From: CAVVDT01 sp963747005
Lineage (GTDB): Bacteria > Pseudomonadota > Alphaproteobacteria > Rhizobiales > Aestuariivirgaceae
Assembly (NCBI GenBank): GCA_963747005.1
Contig: CAVVDT010000016.1
Location: forward strand, 124,001-188,000
Reading direction: 5' to 3'
Length of the DNA stretch: 64,000 nt
In this document: piece after piece, positions 43,290 to 52,941 of the stretch
How the letters are laid out: each line of letters opens with the position of its first letter
Numbering within the stretch: the stretch's first letter is position 1
Notes under the pieces: generated by a model
Told to the model about the DNA's origin: nothing
Database searches by the model: none
What the model saw: the letters and a program-made list of their open reading frames with translations, nothing else
Program-made: the position numbers and the translations under genes

Positions 43290-43882
43290 CGTTTTTTCCC
43301 ACTCCCGGGGCGTGGCTCGAGTCGTCCTGTCATGGGGAAGGAGCGCGGCTCTCCGGCCGGGGCGCGACGAACGCTGCCGGCCCGGGGTGCGGGTGTGACG
43401 AAGCTAAGGGGCCCGGATACTACGGTCCGGGCGCGTGGCCTCGCCGTTGACCCGACCGGTGACCGGACGCCTCCGCGACCATAAAGGATGTTGCGGCCAA
43501 AGCGTTGCCCGGCCGGCGAGGCAGGTCCCGTTACAGTCACCAGCCGCCCGCTCAGGATGCCGCGAGGGACGCGCCGGAATTGACGCCCCCCGATACGAAG
43601 CAGATCAGCGTCTTGACGGCGCATCCCTCACCTCCCGGGACCTTCGGGCTTCAAAAGCCGCGGGGCGGCGAAGGCGTGTCCTCTCCCCTCTCCACACCCG
43701 TCACCCCGTGGCCTGACCACGGGGTGAGGAGCGGTCGGCCGAAGGCCGAGCGAGCGGGCCGGGGATGCCGACGTCTCGCCTCGCTGCAGCGCCAGCGGAA
43801 TGGATACCGGCATCAAGTGCCGGTATGACGGGATGAGGGGTTTTCAGACGATCGCCGGCACCTGACACCCGGCGCCAGACCC
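43290..43882 (+). other. SOS-promoter transcript region with no recognised gene
   Basis: About 590 bp between the LexA-type promoter and the convergent ilvC gene. It is very GC-rich and open in several frames, none with a convincing start and ribosome site; an ATG at 43284 lies inside the LexA box and is unlikely. A 50-codon frame from ATG 43332 (MGKERGSPAGARRTLPARGA) is possible but shows no family I know. The stem GCCCGGA-N8-TCCGGGC at about 43410-43433 and other GC-rich arms suggest a structured RNA. REP-like repeats occupy its right end. Confidence 0.4.
43700..43832. repeat. REP-like palindromes
   Basis: GTCACCCCGTGGCCTGACCA then CGGGGTGA (about 43701-43728), and ATACCGGCATCAAGTGCCGG then TATGACGGG (about 43803-43833), related to the other palindromes in the window. 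They lie between the SOS transcript region and the ilvC 3' end. Confidence 0.65.
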
Positions 43883-44902
43883 TCAGTTCTTCGCCTTGTC
43901 GACCAGCTTGTTGGCGGCGATCCACGGCATCATGCCGCGCAGCTTCTCGCCCACCGCCTCGATGGGGTGGGCATCGTTCATGCGCCTGGTGGCCTTGAAC
44001 TTGGGCTGGCCGGCCTTGCATTCGCGGATCCATTCCGAGGTGAAGGCGCCGGACTGGATGTCCTTCAGGATGCGCTTCATTTCCGCGCGGGTCTCGTCCG
44101 TCACCACCCGCGGGCCGGAAGTGTATTCGCCGAATTCGGCGGTGTTGGAGATCGAGTAGTTCATGTTGGCGATCCCGCCCTCGTAGATCAGGTCGACGAT
44201 GAGCTTCACCTCGTGCAGGCATTCGAAATAGGCCATTTCCGGGGCGTAGCCGGCCTCCACCAGGGTCTCGAAGCCGGAACGGATGAGTTCGACGAGGCCG
44301 CCGCACAACACCACCTGCTCGCCGAACAGGTCGGTTTCGCATTCCTCCTTGAAGGAGGTCTCGATGACCCCCGAGCGCCCGCCGCCGATGCCGCAGGCAT
44401 AGGAAAGGGCGAGGTCGTGGGCATTGCCCGAGGCGTCCTGGTCGATGGCGATGAGGCAGGGCACGCCGCCGCCGCGCGCATATTCGCTCCTCACCGTGTG
44501 GCCGGGGCCCTTGGGGGCGATCATGATGACGTCGATGTTGGCCGGCGCCTCGATCAGCTTGAAGTGGACGTTGAGGCCGTGGGCAAAGGCGATCGCTGAG
44601 CCCTCCTTGATGTTGGGGGCGATGTCGTCCTTCCAGATGTCGGCCTGCAGTTCGTCCGGCGTCGCCATCATCATGAGGTCGGCCCACTTGGCGCCCTCGG
44701 CCACCGTCATCACCTTGAGGCCGTCGGCTTGCGCCTTCTTGGCCGTCGCCGAGCCGGGCCGCAGCGCCGTGGCGATCTCCTTGACGCCGGAATCCTTCAG
44801 GTTGAGCGCATGCGCCCGCCCCTGGCTGCCATAGCCGATGATCAGCACCTTCCGGCCCTTGATCAGGTTCACATCGGCGTCGCGGTCATAATAAACGCGC
44901 AT
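43883..44902 (-). CDS. ilvC: ketol-acid reductoisomerase
   Basis: IlvC class I, 339 residues, converts acetolactate to dihydroxyisovalerate with NADPH and Mg2+ in valine, leucine and isoleucine synthesis. Seen: Rossmann motif IIGYGSQGRAHALNLKDSG (about residues 21-39), APKGPGHTVRSEYARGGGVP, metal-binding DLFGEQVVLCGG and the C-terminal knotted domain (SNTAEFGEYTSGPRVV, WIRECKAGQPKFKA). Start at MRVYYDRDADVNLIKGRKV is the family start. It lies downstream of pdxJ, ilvN and ilvI on the same strand, separated from pdxJ by about 140 bp. Confidence 0.97.
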   Translation of the reverse strand: MRVYYDRDADVNLIKGRKVLIIGYGSQGRAHALNLKDSGVKEIATALRPGSATAKKAQADGLKVMTVAEGAKWADLMMMATPDELQADIWKDDIAPNIKEGSAIAFAHGLNVHFKLIEAPANIDVIMIAPKGPGHTVRSEYARGGGVPCLIAIDQDASGNAHDLALSYACGIGGGRSGVIETSFKEECETDLFGEQVVLCGGLVELIRSGFETLVEAGYAPEMAYFECLHEVKLIVDLIYEGGIANMNYSISNTAEFGEYTSGPRVVTDETRAEMKRILKDIQSGAFTSEWIRECKAGQPKFKATRRMNDAHPIEAVGEKLRGMMPWIAANKLVDKAKN

Positions 44903-45039
44903 GGTTTCGTCCTCGCTGTTGGGTGGAGCGGCGACCCTGCCCCCCAGGGCCGCCGCATGGAAATTTTCGCCGCGCACAATAGCGGGGAACGCCTGAAACA
45001 CAAGGCCTTGCCACCGGCGTTTCGGCGCATGCAACCCTG

Positions 45040-45786
45040 TCAGGCGACCGGATCGCCGCACGCCGCCCGGAACCGCCGCACCGCCTCGGCCATGCCGTAT
45101 TCCAGCGCCTCGGCGGTGAGCGCATGGCCGATGGAGACTTCCTGCAAGTGCGGCAGACCGGCCACAACTGCCGGCAGGTTGGCGACGGTGAGATCGTGGC
45201 CGGCGTTGAGCCCGATACCGGCGGCTCTTGCGGCATTGCCGGTGGCGATCACCTTCTTCAGTTCGCGCGCCGCCTCGGCCGGATCGATGGTGCCGCCATA
45301 GGGCCCGGTATAGATCTCCACCCGGTCGGCACCCACTTCGGCCGCCTGCTTGGGCGCCGCAGGATCGGGATCGATGAAGATCGACACCCGCATCCCCGCT
45401 TGCTTCAGCCGGGCGATGATGTCGGTGAGGAACGAGCGGTGCGCCTCGATATTCCAGCCGTGATCGGATGTCGACTGGCGGATGTCGTCGGGCACCAGCG
45501 TCACCTGGTCGGGCTTGACCGCTTCGACGATCTCGCAGAAGCGGGCATCCGGGTTGCCCTCGATGTTGAATTCCTTGCCCGTGAAGTCGCCGCGGATCAT
45601 CGCGGCCAGTTCCGGCACGTCCGAGCGGCGTATATGACGCTCGTCCGGCCGCGGATGCACGGTGATGCCATAGGCGCCGGCTTCAAGCGCGATGCGCGAC
45701 AGATGCGTGACCGACGGCCACGGCAGGTTGCGCCGGTTGCGCAACTGGGCAATCGCATTGACGTTGACCGAGAGCTTGCAGGTCAT
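45040..45786 (-). CDS. pdxJ: pyridoxine 5'-phosphate synthase
   Basis: PdxJ, 248 residues, condenses 3-amino-2-oxopropyl phosphate with deoxyxylulose 5-phosphate to make pyridoxine 5'-phosphate. Seen: LSVNVNAIAQLRNRRN at the start, GITVHPRPDERHIR (active-site His), FNIEGNPD, VTLVPDDIRQSTSDHGW, SIFIDPDP, EIYTGPYG and GIGLNAGHDLTVANL. It sits between ilvN and ilvC. Pyridoxal phosphate is a cofactor for the branched-chain transaminases and for the transsulfuration enzymes further right. Confidence 0.97.
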   Translation of the reverse strand: MTCKLSVNVNAIAQLRNRRNLPWPSVTHLSRIALEAGAYGITVHPRPDERHIRRSDVPELAAMIRGDFTGKEFNIEGNPDARFCEIVEAVKPDQVTLVPDDIRQSTSDHGWNIEAHRSFLTDIIARLKQAGMRVSIFIDPDPAAPKQAAEVGADRVEIYTGPYGGTIDPAEAARELKKVIATGNAARAAGIGLNAGHDLTVANLPAVVAGLPHLQEVSIGHALTAEALEYGMAEAVRRFRAACGDPVA

Positions 45787-45861
45787 GGAGGGCTCACTGG
45801 AGTGTTTTCAGCAAAAGTGTTCCGCACTTTTGCGGTGCGAAAACGCGACAAACTCAAAACT

Positions 45862-46413
45862 CTAGACCGTGACCGCTTCCGGCCCGCGCGAGATGGCGGC
45901 GATGCCGGTGCGCACCACCTCGATGAGGCCGAGCGGCTGCATCAGGGCGATGAACTGGTCGACCTTGCGGGTCTTGCCGGTCAATTCGAAGACGAAGGAG
46001 TTGTTGGTGGCATCCACCACCCGGGCGCGGAAGGCATCGGCCAGCCGCAACGCCTCCACCCGGTGTTCGCCCTGGCCAGCCACCTTGACCAGCGCCAGTT
46101 CGCGCTCGATGGCATTGCCGATAACCGTGAGGTCGGCGACCGAATGCACCGGCACCAGGCGCGAGAGCTGGGCGTGGATCTGTTCCAGCACCATAGCGGT
46201 GCCCGAGGTCACGATGGTGATGCGCGAGACGTGCGCCTGGTGCTCGGTCTCCGACACGGTGAGGCTTTCGATGTTGTAGCCGCGCCCCGAAAACAGGCCG
46301 ATGACCCGGGCAAGGACGCCCGGCTCGTTGTCGACCACGACCGACAGCGTGTGGCTTTCCACCGGCGATTTGGTGGTTTCGAGGAAATAGGCCGATGCGG
46401 GCTGTGCGTTCAT
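45862..46413 (-). CDS. ilvN: acetolactate synthase small (regulatory) subunit
   Basis: IlvN/IlvH, 183 residues from ATG 46413 (MNAQPASAYFLETTKSPVES). The N-terminal ACT domain (TLSVVVDNEPGVLARVIGLF, GYNIESLTVSETE) binds valine for feedback control; the C-terminal part holds NSFVFELTGKTRKVDQFIAL and GLIEVVRTGIAAISRG. It regulates and activates the large subunit encoded just upstream. The two genes are 17 bp apart, so the operon is ilvI-ilvN. Confidence 0.95.
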   Translation of the reverse strand: MNAQPASAYFLETTKSPVESHTLSVVVDNEPGVLARVIGLFSGRGYNIESLTVSETEHQAHVSRITIVTSGTAMVLEQIHAQLSRLVPVHSVADLTVIGNAIERELALVKVAGQGEHRVEALRLADAFRARVVDATNNSFVFELTGKTRKVDQFIALMQPLGLIEVVRTGIAAISRGPEAVTV

Positions 46414-46430
46414 CTTGGGTCTCGTCCTCT

Positions 46431-48239
46431 TCACACCAGAACCTTGCCGGCCGCGCCGACGGCGTTCTCGACCTCGTCTTCTCCAACATCCTCGCCCAGC
46501 AGCATTTCATTGTGGGCCTTGCCGGAAGGGATCATCGGGAAGCAGTTGGCGAGATTGGCGACCCGGCAGTCGAACAGCACCGGCGCCTTGACATCGATCA
46601 TCTCGGCGATCGCCGCATCGAGATCGGCCGGCTTGTCGCAGCGCATGCCGACACAGCCATAGGCCTCGCCGAGCTTGACGAAGTCGGGCTGTGATTCGAC
46701 GTAGCTCTCCGACAGGCGGTTGCCGTGCAGCAATTGCTGCCATTGCCGGACCATGCCCATGTACTGGTTGTTGAGGATGAAGATCTTGATCGGCAGGTGG
46801 TACTGCACCGCCGTCGACATCTCCTGCATGGTCATCAGCACCGAGGCATCGCCGGCAATGTCGATGACCAGGCTGTCGGGATGCGCCACCTGCACCCCCA
46901 TCGCCGCCGGCAAGCCGTAGCCCATGGTGCCGAGGCCGCCCGAGGTCATCCAGCGGTTGGGCTCCTCGAAGCGGAAGAACTGAGCCGCCCACATCTGGTG
47001 CTGACCCACCTCGGTGGTGATGTAGACATCCTTGCCGCGGGTGAGCGCATAGAGCCGCTCGATGGCGTATTGCGGCATGATGACATCGTCGTTGGGGCGA
47101 TATCTGAGGCAGTCGCGCTGGCGCCAGGCGGCGATCTGCGACCACCAGTGCTCCATGGCCGCTGCATCGGGCCTGGCCTTGCGTTTCTTCCACGCCGCGA
47201 TGAGATCGCCCAGCACGTTGGCGCAATCGCCGATGATCGGGATATCGACGCGGATATTCTTGTTGATGGAGGAAGCATCGATATCGATATGGATCTTCTT
47301 CGATCCCGGCGAGAAGGCATCGGTGCGCCCGGTGATGCGGTCATCGAAGCGGGCGCCGACGCACAGCATGACGTCGCAATCGTGCATGGCGAGGTTGGCC
47401 TCGTAAGTCCCGTGCATGCCGAGCATGCCCAGCCAGTGACTGTCCGCTGCCGGAAACGCGCCCAGCCCCATCAGAGTGGAGGTGATGGGATAGCCGGTCA
47501 GCTTGACGAGTTCCCGCAACAGGCGGCTCGCCTCCGGGCCTGAATTGATGACCCCGCCGCCCGAATAGATCACCGGCCGCTTGGCCGCCGCCAGCAGATC
47601 GATGGCCGCCTCGATGGCGCGCGGATCGCCCTTGGTGCGGGGCTTGTAGGTCTTGTGCTCGATATTCGACGGCCCGACATAGGGGCCGGTAGCGAACTGC
47701 ACGTCCTTGGGGATGTCGACCACCACCGGACCGGGCCGGCCGTGCATGGCCACATAGAAGGCCTCGTGCATCACCCGCGCCAGGTCGTTGACCGACTTCA
47801 CCAGATAGTTGTGCTTGGTGCACGGCCTCGTGATACCGACGGTATCGCATTCCTGGAAGGCATCGTTGCCGATGAGATGGGTCGGCACCTGCCCGGTGAT
47901 GACCACGATGGGGATCGAATCCATCAAGGCATCGGTGAGCCCGGTGACCGCGTTGGTGGCGCCGGGTCCCGAGGTCACCAGCACCACACCCGGCTTGCCG
48001 GTCGAGCGGGCATAGCCTTCCGCGGCGTGGGTGGCGCCCTGTTCGTGGCGCACCAGGATGTGCTTGACCTTTTCCTGCTGGAAGATCTCGTCGTAGATTG
48101 GCAACACCGCGCCGCCCGGATAGCCGAACAGGTGTTCGACGCCCTGATCGGCAAGCGCTCTCAGAACGATCTCCGCGCCGGTCATCATATCTGGCTCGTC
48201 AGTGGCCATCTCGGTCTTTCCATCGCTCTTTTGCAACAT
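46431..48239 (-). CDS. ilvI: acetolactate synthase large (catalytic) subunit
   Basis: AHAS catalytic subunit, 602 residues from ATG 48239 (MLQKSDGKTEMATDEPDMMT). It is a thiamine diphosphate enzyme: catalytic Glu in LVRHEQGATHAAEGYARSTG, FAD-region VTSGPGATNAVTGL, and the ThDP-Mg site GDASVLMTMQEMSTAVQYHL to FILNNQYMGMV. It makes acetolactate/acetohydroxybutyrate. A longer frame from 48308 would run through the attenuator hairpin and is rejected; an AAGGGA ribosome site precedes 48239. A leader peptide and terminator-like hairpin lie upstream, so attenuation by branched-chain aminoacyl-tRNA supply is likely. Confidence 0.96.
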   Translation of the reverse strand: MLQKSDGKTEMATDEPDMMTGAEIVLRALADQGVEHLFGYPGGAVLPIYDEIFQQEKVKHILVRHEQGATHAAEGYARSTGKPGVVLVTSGPGATNAVTGLTDALMDSIPIVVITGQVPTHLIGNDAFQECDTVGITRPCTKHNYLVKSVNDLARVMHEAFYVAMHGRPGPVVVDIPKDVQFATGPYVGPSNIEHKTYKPRTKGDPRAIEAAIDLLAAAKRPVIYSGGGVINSGPEASRLLRELVKLTGYPITSTLMGLGAFPAADSHWLGMLGMHGTYEANLAMHDCDVMLCVGARFDDRITGRTDAFSPGSKKIHIDIDASSINKNIRVDIPIIGDCANVLGDLIAAWKKRKARPDAAAMEHWWSQIAAWRQRDCLRYRPNDDVIMPQYAIERLYALTRGKDVYITTEVGQHQMWAAQFFRFEEPNRWMTSGGLGTMGYGLPAAMGVQVAHPDSLVIDIAGDASVLMTMQEMSTAVQYHLPIKIFILNNQYMGMVRQWQQLLHGNRLSESYVESQPDFVKLGEAYGCVGMRCDKPADLDAAIAEMIDVKAPVLFDCRVANLANCFPMIPSGKAHNEMLLGEDVGEDEVENAVGAAGKVLV

Positions 48240-48271
48240 CTGCTCGTATCCCTTCGCTGGCGTGCGGGCAA

Positions 48272-48295
48272 TAAAAAAGGCCCCGTTGAGGGCCT
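48272..48295 (-). terminator. attenuator hairpin in the ilvI leader
   Basis: On the minus strand AGGCCC-TCAACG-GGGCCT is followed by a run of six T, a textbook intrinsic terminator. It lies between the leader peptide ORF (48326-48379) and the ilvI start, 32 bases before the start codon, as expected for a transcription attenuator. Confidence 0.8.
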
Positions 48296-48325
48296 GTTCG
48301 CGCACCACCGGTCATCCTGGCAACC

Positions 48326-48379
48326 TTATCTGGCTGCCCCGGCGGCGCGCACTCCGATTACGAGAACGTTCGTCATCAT
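48326..48379 (-). CDS. ilv leader peptide
   Basis: A 17-residue ORF, MMTNVLVIGVRAAGAAR, with the consecutive codons GTT CTC GTA ATC GGA GTG (Val-Leu-Val-Ile-Gly-Val). A cluster of all three regulated amino acids just ahead of an intrinsic terminator and ilvI is the hallmark of attenuation: ribosome stalling on these codons would favour an antiterminator. The stop is followed by 30 bases before the hairpin. Confidence 0.75.
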   Translation of the reverse strand: MMTNVLVIGVRAAGAAR

Positions 48380-48426
48380 GGCGCGGTGTTCTATGGGATG
48401 ATCGAGGCCCGGTCAAGGGCCGGTTG

Positions 48427-49356
48427 TCAGCATGCGGCCATGCGGCGCAACTGCGCAAGTGCGTCCTCGGGGCCCGGCACCACCGCCCAGCCCGCCATCT
48501 GGCCGCGGGCCCACGTCATTTGCCGCTTGGCGAAGCGTCGCGTGCGGGTGCTGGCCTCGGCCATGGCCTGATCGAGCGAAATGTCCCCCGCCAGATAGCG
48601 TGCCAGTTCGCCGACCCCGATGGCCTTCATGGCCGGCAGGCTTGCATCGAGGTGGCGCGCCATGAGCGCCTCCACTTCCGAAAGCGCGCCTGCGGCAACC
48701 ATGGCATCGAAGCGCGTTTCGATTTGTCGGTTGAGGCGGTCGCGCTCGGGGCTGATGACCAGCCGGTGCGGCGTCGCCCCCGCCACTGGCGGCCCCGGTT
48801 CGCCGCCATGAAAGGCCCGTAACGGCCTGCCAGTGGCCTCGATCACCGACAAGGCCCGCACCAGCCGCTGACCGTCGCCCGACCGGATGGCCTCGGCGCT
48901 CTGCTCGTCGGTCCGACTCAGGTCGGCATGCAGGGCCGCCGGTCCTTCCGCCGCCAGTCGCGCCCTCAGGGCCTCGGTGATTCCGGGATCGATGGCCGGC
49001 ACGTCCGCCAGTCCTTCGGTCAGGACCTTGAAATAAAGCCCCGTGCCGCCGGTGACGATGGCCCAGCGGCCTTCACGCGCCAGATCGTCAAGTAAGGCCC
49101 GCACCTCGCCCACCCAGCGCCCGGCCGAATAGCGCGACCCGGCATCCACATGGCCATAGAGGTGATGCGGCGCTTCGGCCATAGCCACTTGATCGGGCCG
49201 CGCCGTGAGGATGCGCAAATCGCGATAGACCTGCATGGAATCGGCGTTGATGACCACGCCCCCCAATTCGCGCGCCAGCGCCAGCGCCACGCCCGACTTG
49301 CCGCTCGCCGTCGGCCCTGCGATAAGGATTGTCTTGTGCAATGCGGAATTCGCCAT
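48427..49356 (-). CDS. miaA: tRNA dimethylallyltransferase
   Basis: MiaA, 309 residues, adds the dimethylallyl group to A37 of tRNAs reading UNN codons. Seen: Walker A AGPTASGKSG (residues 13-22), NADSMQVYRDLRILTARPD (DSxQ motif), HHLYGHVDAGSRYSAGRW, VTGGTGLYFKVLTEGLAD and a C-terminal RRFAKRQMTWARGQ. The start (MANSALHKTILIAG) is only 7 bp from the divergent serB start. MiaA acts on tRNAs that read some leucine codons (UUN), so it may affect leader-peptide attenuation; this is only an inference. Confidence 0.96.
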   Translation of the reverse strand: MANSALHKTILIAGPTASGKSGVALALARELGGVVINADSMQVYRDLRILTARPDQVAMAEAPHHLYGHVDAGSRYSAGRWVGEVRALLDDLAREGRWAIVTGGTGLYFKVLTEGLADVPAIDPGITEALRARLAAEGPAALHADLSRTDEQSAEAIRSGDGQRLVRALSVIEATGRPLRAFHGGEPGPPVAGATPHRLVISPERDRLNRQIETRFDAMVAAGALSEVEALMARHLDASLPAMKAIGVGELARYLAGDISLDQAMAEASTRTRRFAKRQMTWARGQMAGWAVVPGPEDALAQLRRMAAC

Positions 49357-49363
49357 CGCCCCC

Positions 49364-50248
49364 ATGGACCAGCTTCTCGTTCTGATTTCAAGCACCGGCG
49401 CGCGCGCCCTCGATGCCGAAGTGATGGCGCTCGTCCGGCCGCTCATCGCCGGCGAGCCGCGCTGGTTGGCCGAAGCCGAGGCCGCCGAGTCCCCGCTCAG
49501 GACCGATATCGGCTCCGCGGCCGTGGAGACCCTGCGCCAGCGCCTTGGCGGTCGGCCCGTCGATGTCTGCTTGGTGCCCGCAGCAAAGCGCCGCAAACGC
49601 CTGCTCATAGCCGATATGGATTCCACCATCATCGAGCAGGAATGCATCGACGAACTGGCCGAGGTCGCCGGTATCGGCGCTCAAATCAAGGCGATCACGG
49701 CGCGCGCCATGCGCGGCGAACTGGTGTTCGAGGATGCCCTGCGCGAGCGTGTCGTGCTGCTTTCCGGCCTGCCCGAGGCGGTCATCGCCCAGGTCGTCGC
49801 CGAGCGCATCAGCTACCGCCCCGGCGGGCGCGCATTGGTGCGGACCATGCGTGCCCACGGTGCCTATACCGCGCTGGTGTCGGGTGGTTTCAGCCAGTTC
49901 ACCGCCGCCGTTGCCGAGTCTTGTGGCTTCGATACCCACCAGGCCAACGAGTTGCTCATCGCCAGCGGGCAACTCACCGGCCAGGTGCGCGAGCCCATCC
50001 TCGGCAGGAACGCCAAGGTCGTGGCCCTCGACGCCATGACCCGCGAACACGGTATCGCCGCAGCCGATGTCCTCGCCGTGGGTGATGGCGCCAACGACAT
50101 ACCCATGTTGCAACACGCCGGCCTCGGTGTTGCCATGCATGCCAAACCGGCGGTGCGCGAGGCTGCCGGCGCGGTGATCGACCATGGCGACCTCACCGCC
50201 CTGCTCTATCTGCAAGGCTATGCCCGACACCAATGGGTCGACGGCTGA
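49364..50248 (+). CDS. serB: phosphoserine phosphatase
   Basis: SerB, 294 residues, hydrolyses O-phosphoserine in the last step of serine synthesis. It has an N-terminal ACT-like region (about residues 1-70) and a HAD phosphatase domain: nucleophile motif LLIADMDSTIIEQECIDELA (Asp84, Asp86), ALVSGGFSQFTAAVAE (motif 2 Ser) and AVGDGANDIPMLQHAGLGVA (motif 4). Start MDQLLVLISSTG at 49364. It is divergent from miaA with almost no intergenic space. Confidence 0.96.
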   Translation: MDQLLVLISSTGARALDAEVMALVRPLIAGEPRWLAEAEAAESPLRTDIGSAAVETLRQRLGGRPVDVCLVPAAKRRKRLLIADMDSTIIEQECIDELAEVAGIGAQIKAITARAMRGELVFEDALRERVVLLSGLPEAVIAQVVAERISYRPGGRALVRTMRAHGAYTALVSGGFSQFTAAVAESCGFDTHQANELLIASGQLTGQVREPILGRNAKVVALDAMTREHGIAAADVLAVGDGANDIPMLQHAGLGVAMHAKPAVREAAGAVIDHGDLTALLYLQGYARHQWVDG

Positions 50249-50255
50249 GCGGCAG

Positions 50256-51731
<1,476 letters not shown>

Positions 51732-51849
51732 GATACGGCAATCCTTCTCATTGCGGGATCATCCCACAGCCACAGCCTAGCATAAAATTTTGCGCCTGCC
51801 TGCGGCTGTGGCGCAAGAGGGTTGCAGGGGCAGACCCGCCTGCCGGTCA

Positions 51850-52051
51850 TCATCCACCTGCCAGATACTGGCGCGCCAGCCACACGACCACAACGCCTGC
51901 CGCCACGGCGATGATACCGCCTGTCCTGAGGCGCTCTTCCGGTATCTCCGCCGCCAGGGCCATCATCGCCTTGAAGCGGCCCGGCGCCAGCGCGTAGCCG
52001 ATGCCTTCGATGACCAGCACCAGGCCCCAGCGCTGTAACCAGTTCGCTCAT
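51850..52051 (-). pseudogene. DUF2065 family small membrane protein, single-base frameshift
   Basis: The ATG (52049-52051) overlaps the hflC stop, and the first residues MSELVTALG fit DUF2065. The frame then breaks: CTGGGGCC near 52023-52029 reads as LVTALGLVLVIEGIGYALAP if one G is removed, continuing PGRFKAMMALAAEIPEERLR and ending WLARQYLAGG at the stop 51850-51852 (66 residues, two membrane helices). Position between hflC and degP matches the family. The insertion lies in a G run, so it may be a sequencing error. Confidence 0.75.
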
Positions 52052-52941
52052 TGCGCCGGCGGGACCGCGGCCTTGTTACCATCGGTGCCGAAATACTTGA
52101 AGAATTGCGAATCCGGCTTCAGCACCAGCGTCGTGCCCGGCTCCGCCATGCTTTTGGTATAGGCCTGCATCGAGCGGTAGAACGAGTAGAACTCGGGATC
52201 CTTGCTGACCGCGTCGGCAAAGATGGTGTTGCGCTCGGCATCGCCCTCGCCGCGAATGATCTCCGACTGCTTGTGGGCCTCCGACACGATGACCACCAGG
52301 CCACGGTCGGCCTCAGCCTTTATGCGCGCCGCCTGCGCCTGGCCCACCGCCCTGAGCTGGGCGGCCTCGGCGAAGCGCTCGGCGTTCATGCGGTCGTAGG
52401 TGTCCTTGAGCACGTCCGGCATAAGGTCGGTCCGGCGGATCCTGACGTCGACAACCTCGACGCCCAGCGCCAGCCCCTCAGGCCTGATCTGGTCGCGGAT
52501 TTCGTGCATCATCGCCGCACGATCCTTGGACAGGGCCGCCTCGAAGGTGCGTCTGCCGTAGGTCTGGCGCAATGCCGCATCCAGCCGGGTTTCGATGCGG
52601 CTGCGGGCGCGGTCGACATCGGCGCCCACCGTCTCGCGGAACTTGCGTGGGTCGACGACCTTCAGCATGTAGATCGCATCCACCGAATAGCGCCGCCCGT
52701 CGACCACCTGCACCGACTTGTCGGGGCTTTCGAAGGTCAGCATGCGGGCATCCACCGGCACCAGTTCATCGATCACCGGCATCTTGAAATACAGGCCCGG
52801 CTTGTCGATCGTGCGCTGGATCTCGCCGAAGCGCACCACCAGCATTTTCTCGCGCTGGTCGACGATGAAGGCGCTCGACCACACGAGGAAGATCAGGACC
52901 GCCGCGATGGCCAGCCCGAAGCTCTTGATGAAGCCGCTCAC
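52048..52941 (-). CDS. hflC: HflC, modulator of FtsH protease
   Basis: A 297-residue SPFH/band-7 membrane protein. One N-terminal membrane helix (AAVLIFLVWSSAFIVDQREK) is followed by the SPFH domain (VRFGEIQRTIDKPGLYFKMP, YSVDAIYMLKVVDPRKF, VDVRIRRTDLMPDVL) and a charged helical segment (EAAQLRAVGQAQAARIKAEA). With HflK it forms a large periplasm-facing complex around FtsH. Start overlaps hflK stop and stop overlaps DUF2065 start, each by 4 bp, so translation is coupled. Confidence 0.95.
   Translation of the reverse strand: MSGFIKSFGLAIAAVLIFLVWSSAFIVDQREKMLVVRFGEIQRTIDKPGLYFKMPVIDELVPVDARMLTFESPDKSVQVVDGRRYSVDAIYMLKVVDPRKFRETVGADVDRARSRIETRLDAALRQTYGRRTFEAALSKDRAAMMHEIRDQIRPEGLALGVEVVDVRIRRTDLMPDVLKDTYDRMNAERFAEAAQLRAVGQAQAARIKAEADRGLVVIVSEAHKQSEIIRGEGDAERNTIFADAVSKDPEFYSFYRSMQAYTKSMAEPGTTLVLKPDSQFFKYFGTDGNKAAVPPAQ

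Noticed and set aside
43284..43484. 66-codon ORF starting inside the LexA box
   Set aside because: Its ATG lies within the operator and -10 region, so it would not be on the transcript from this promoter.
48240..48308. Earlier start for ilvI at 48308
   Set aside because: The extension runs through the attenuator hairpin and T-run, which must stay non-coding for the leader to work.
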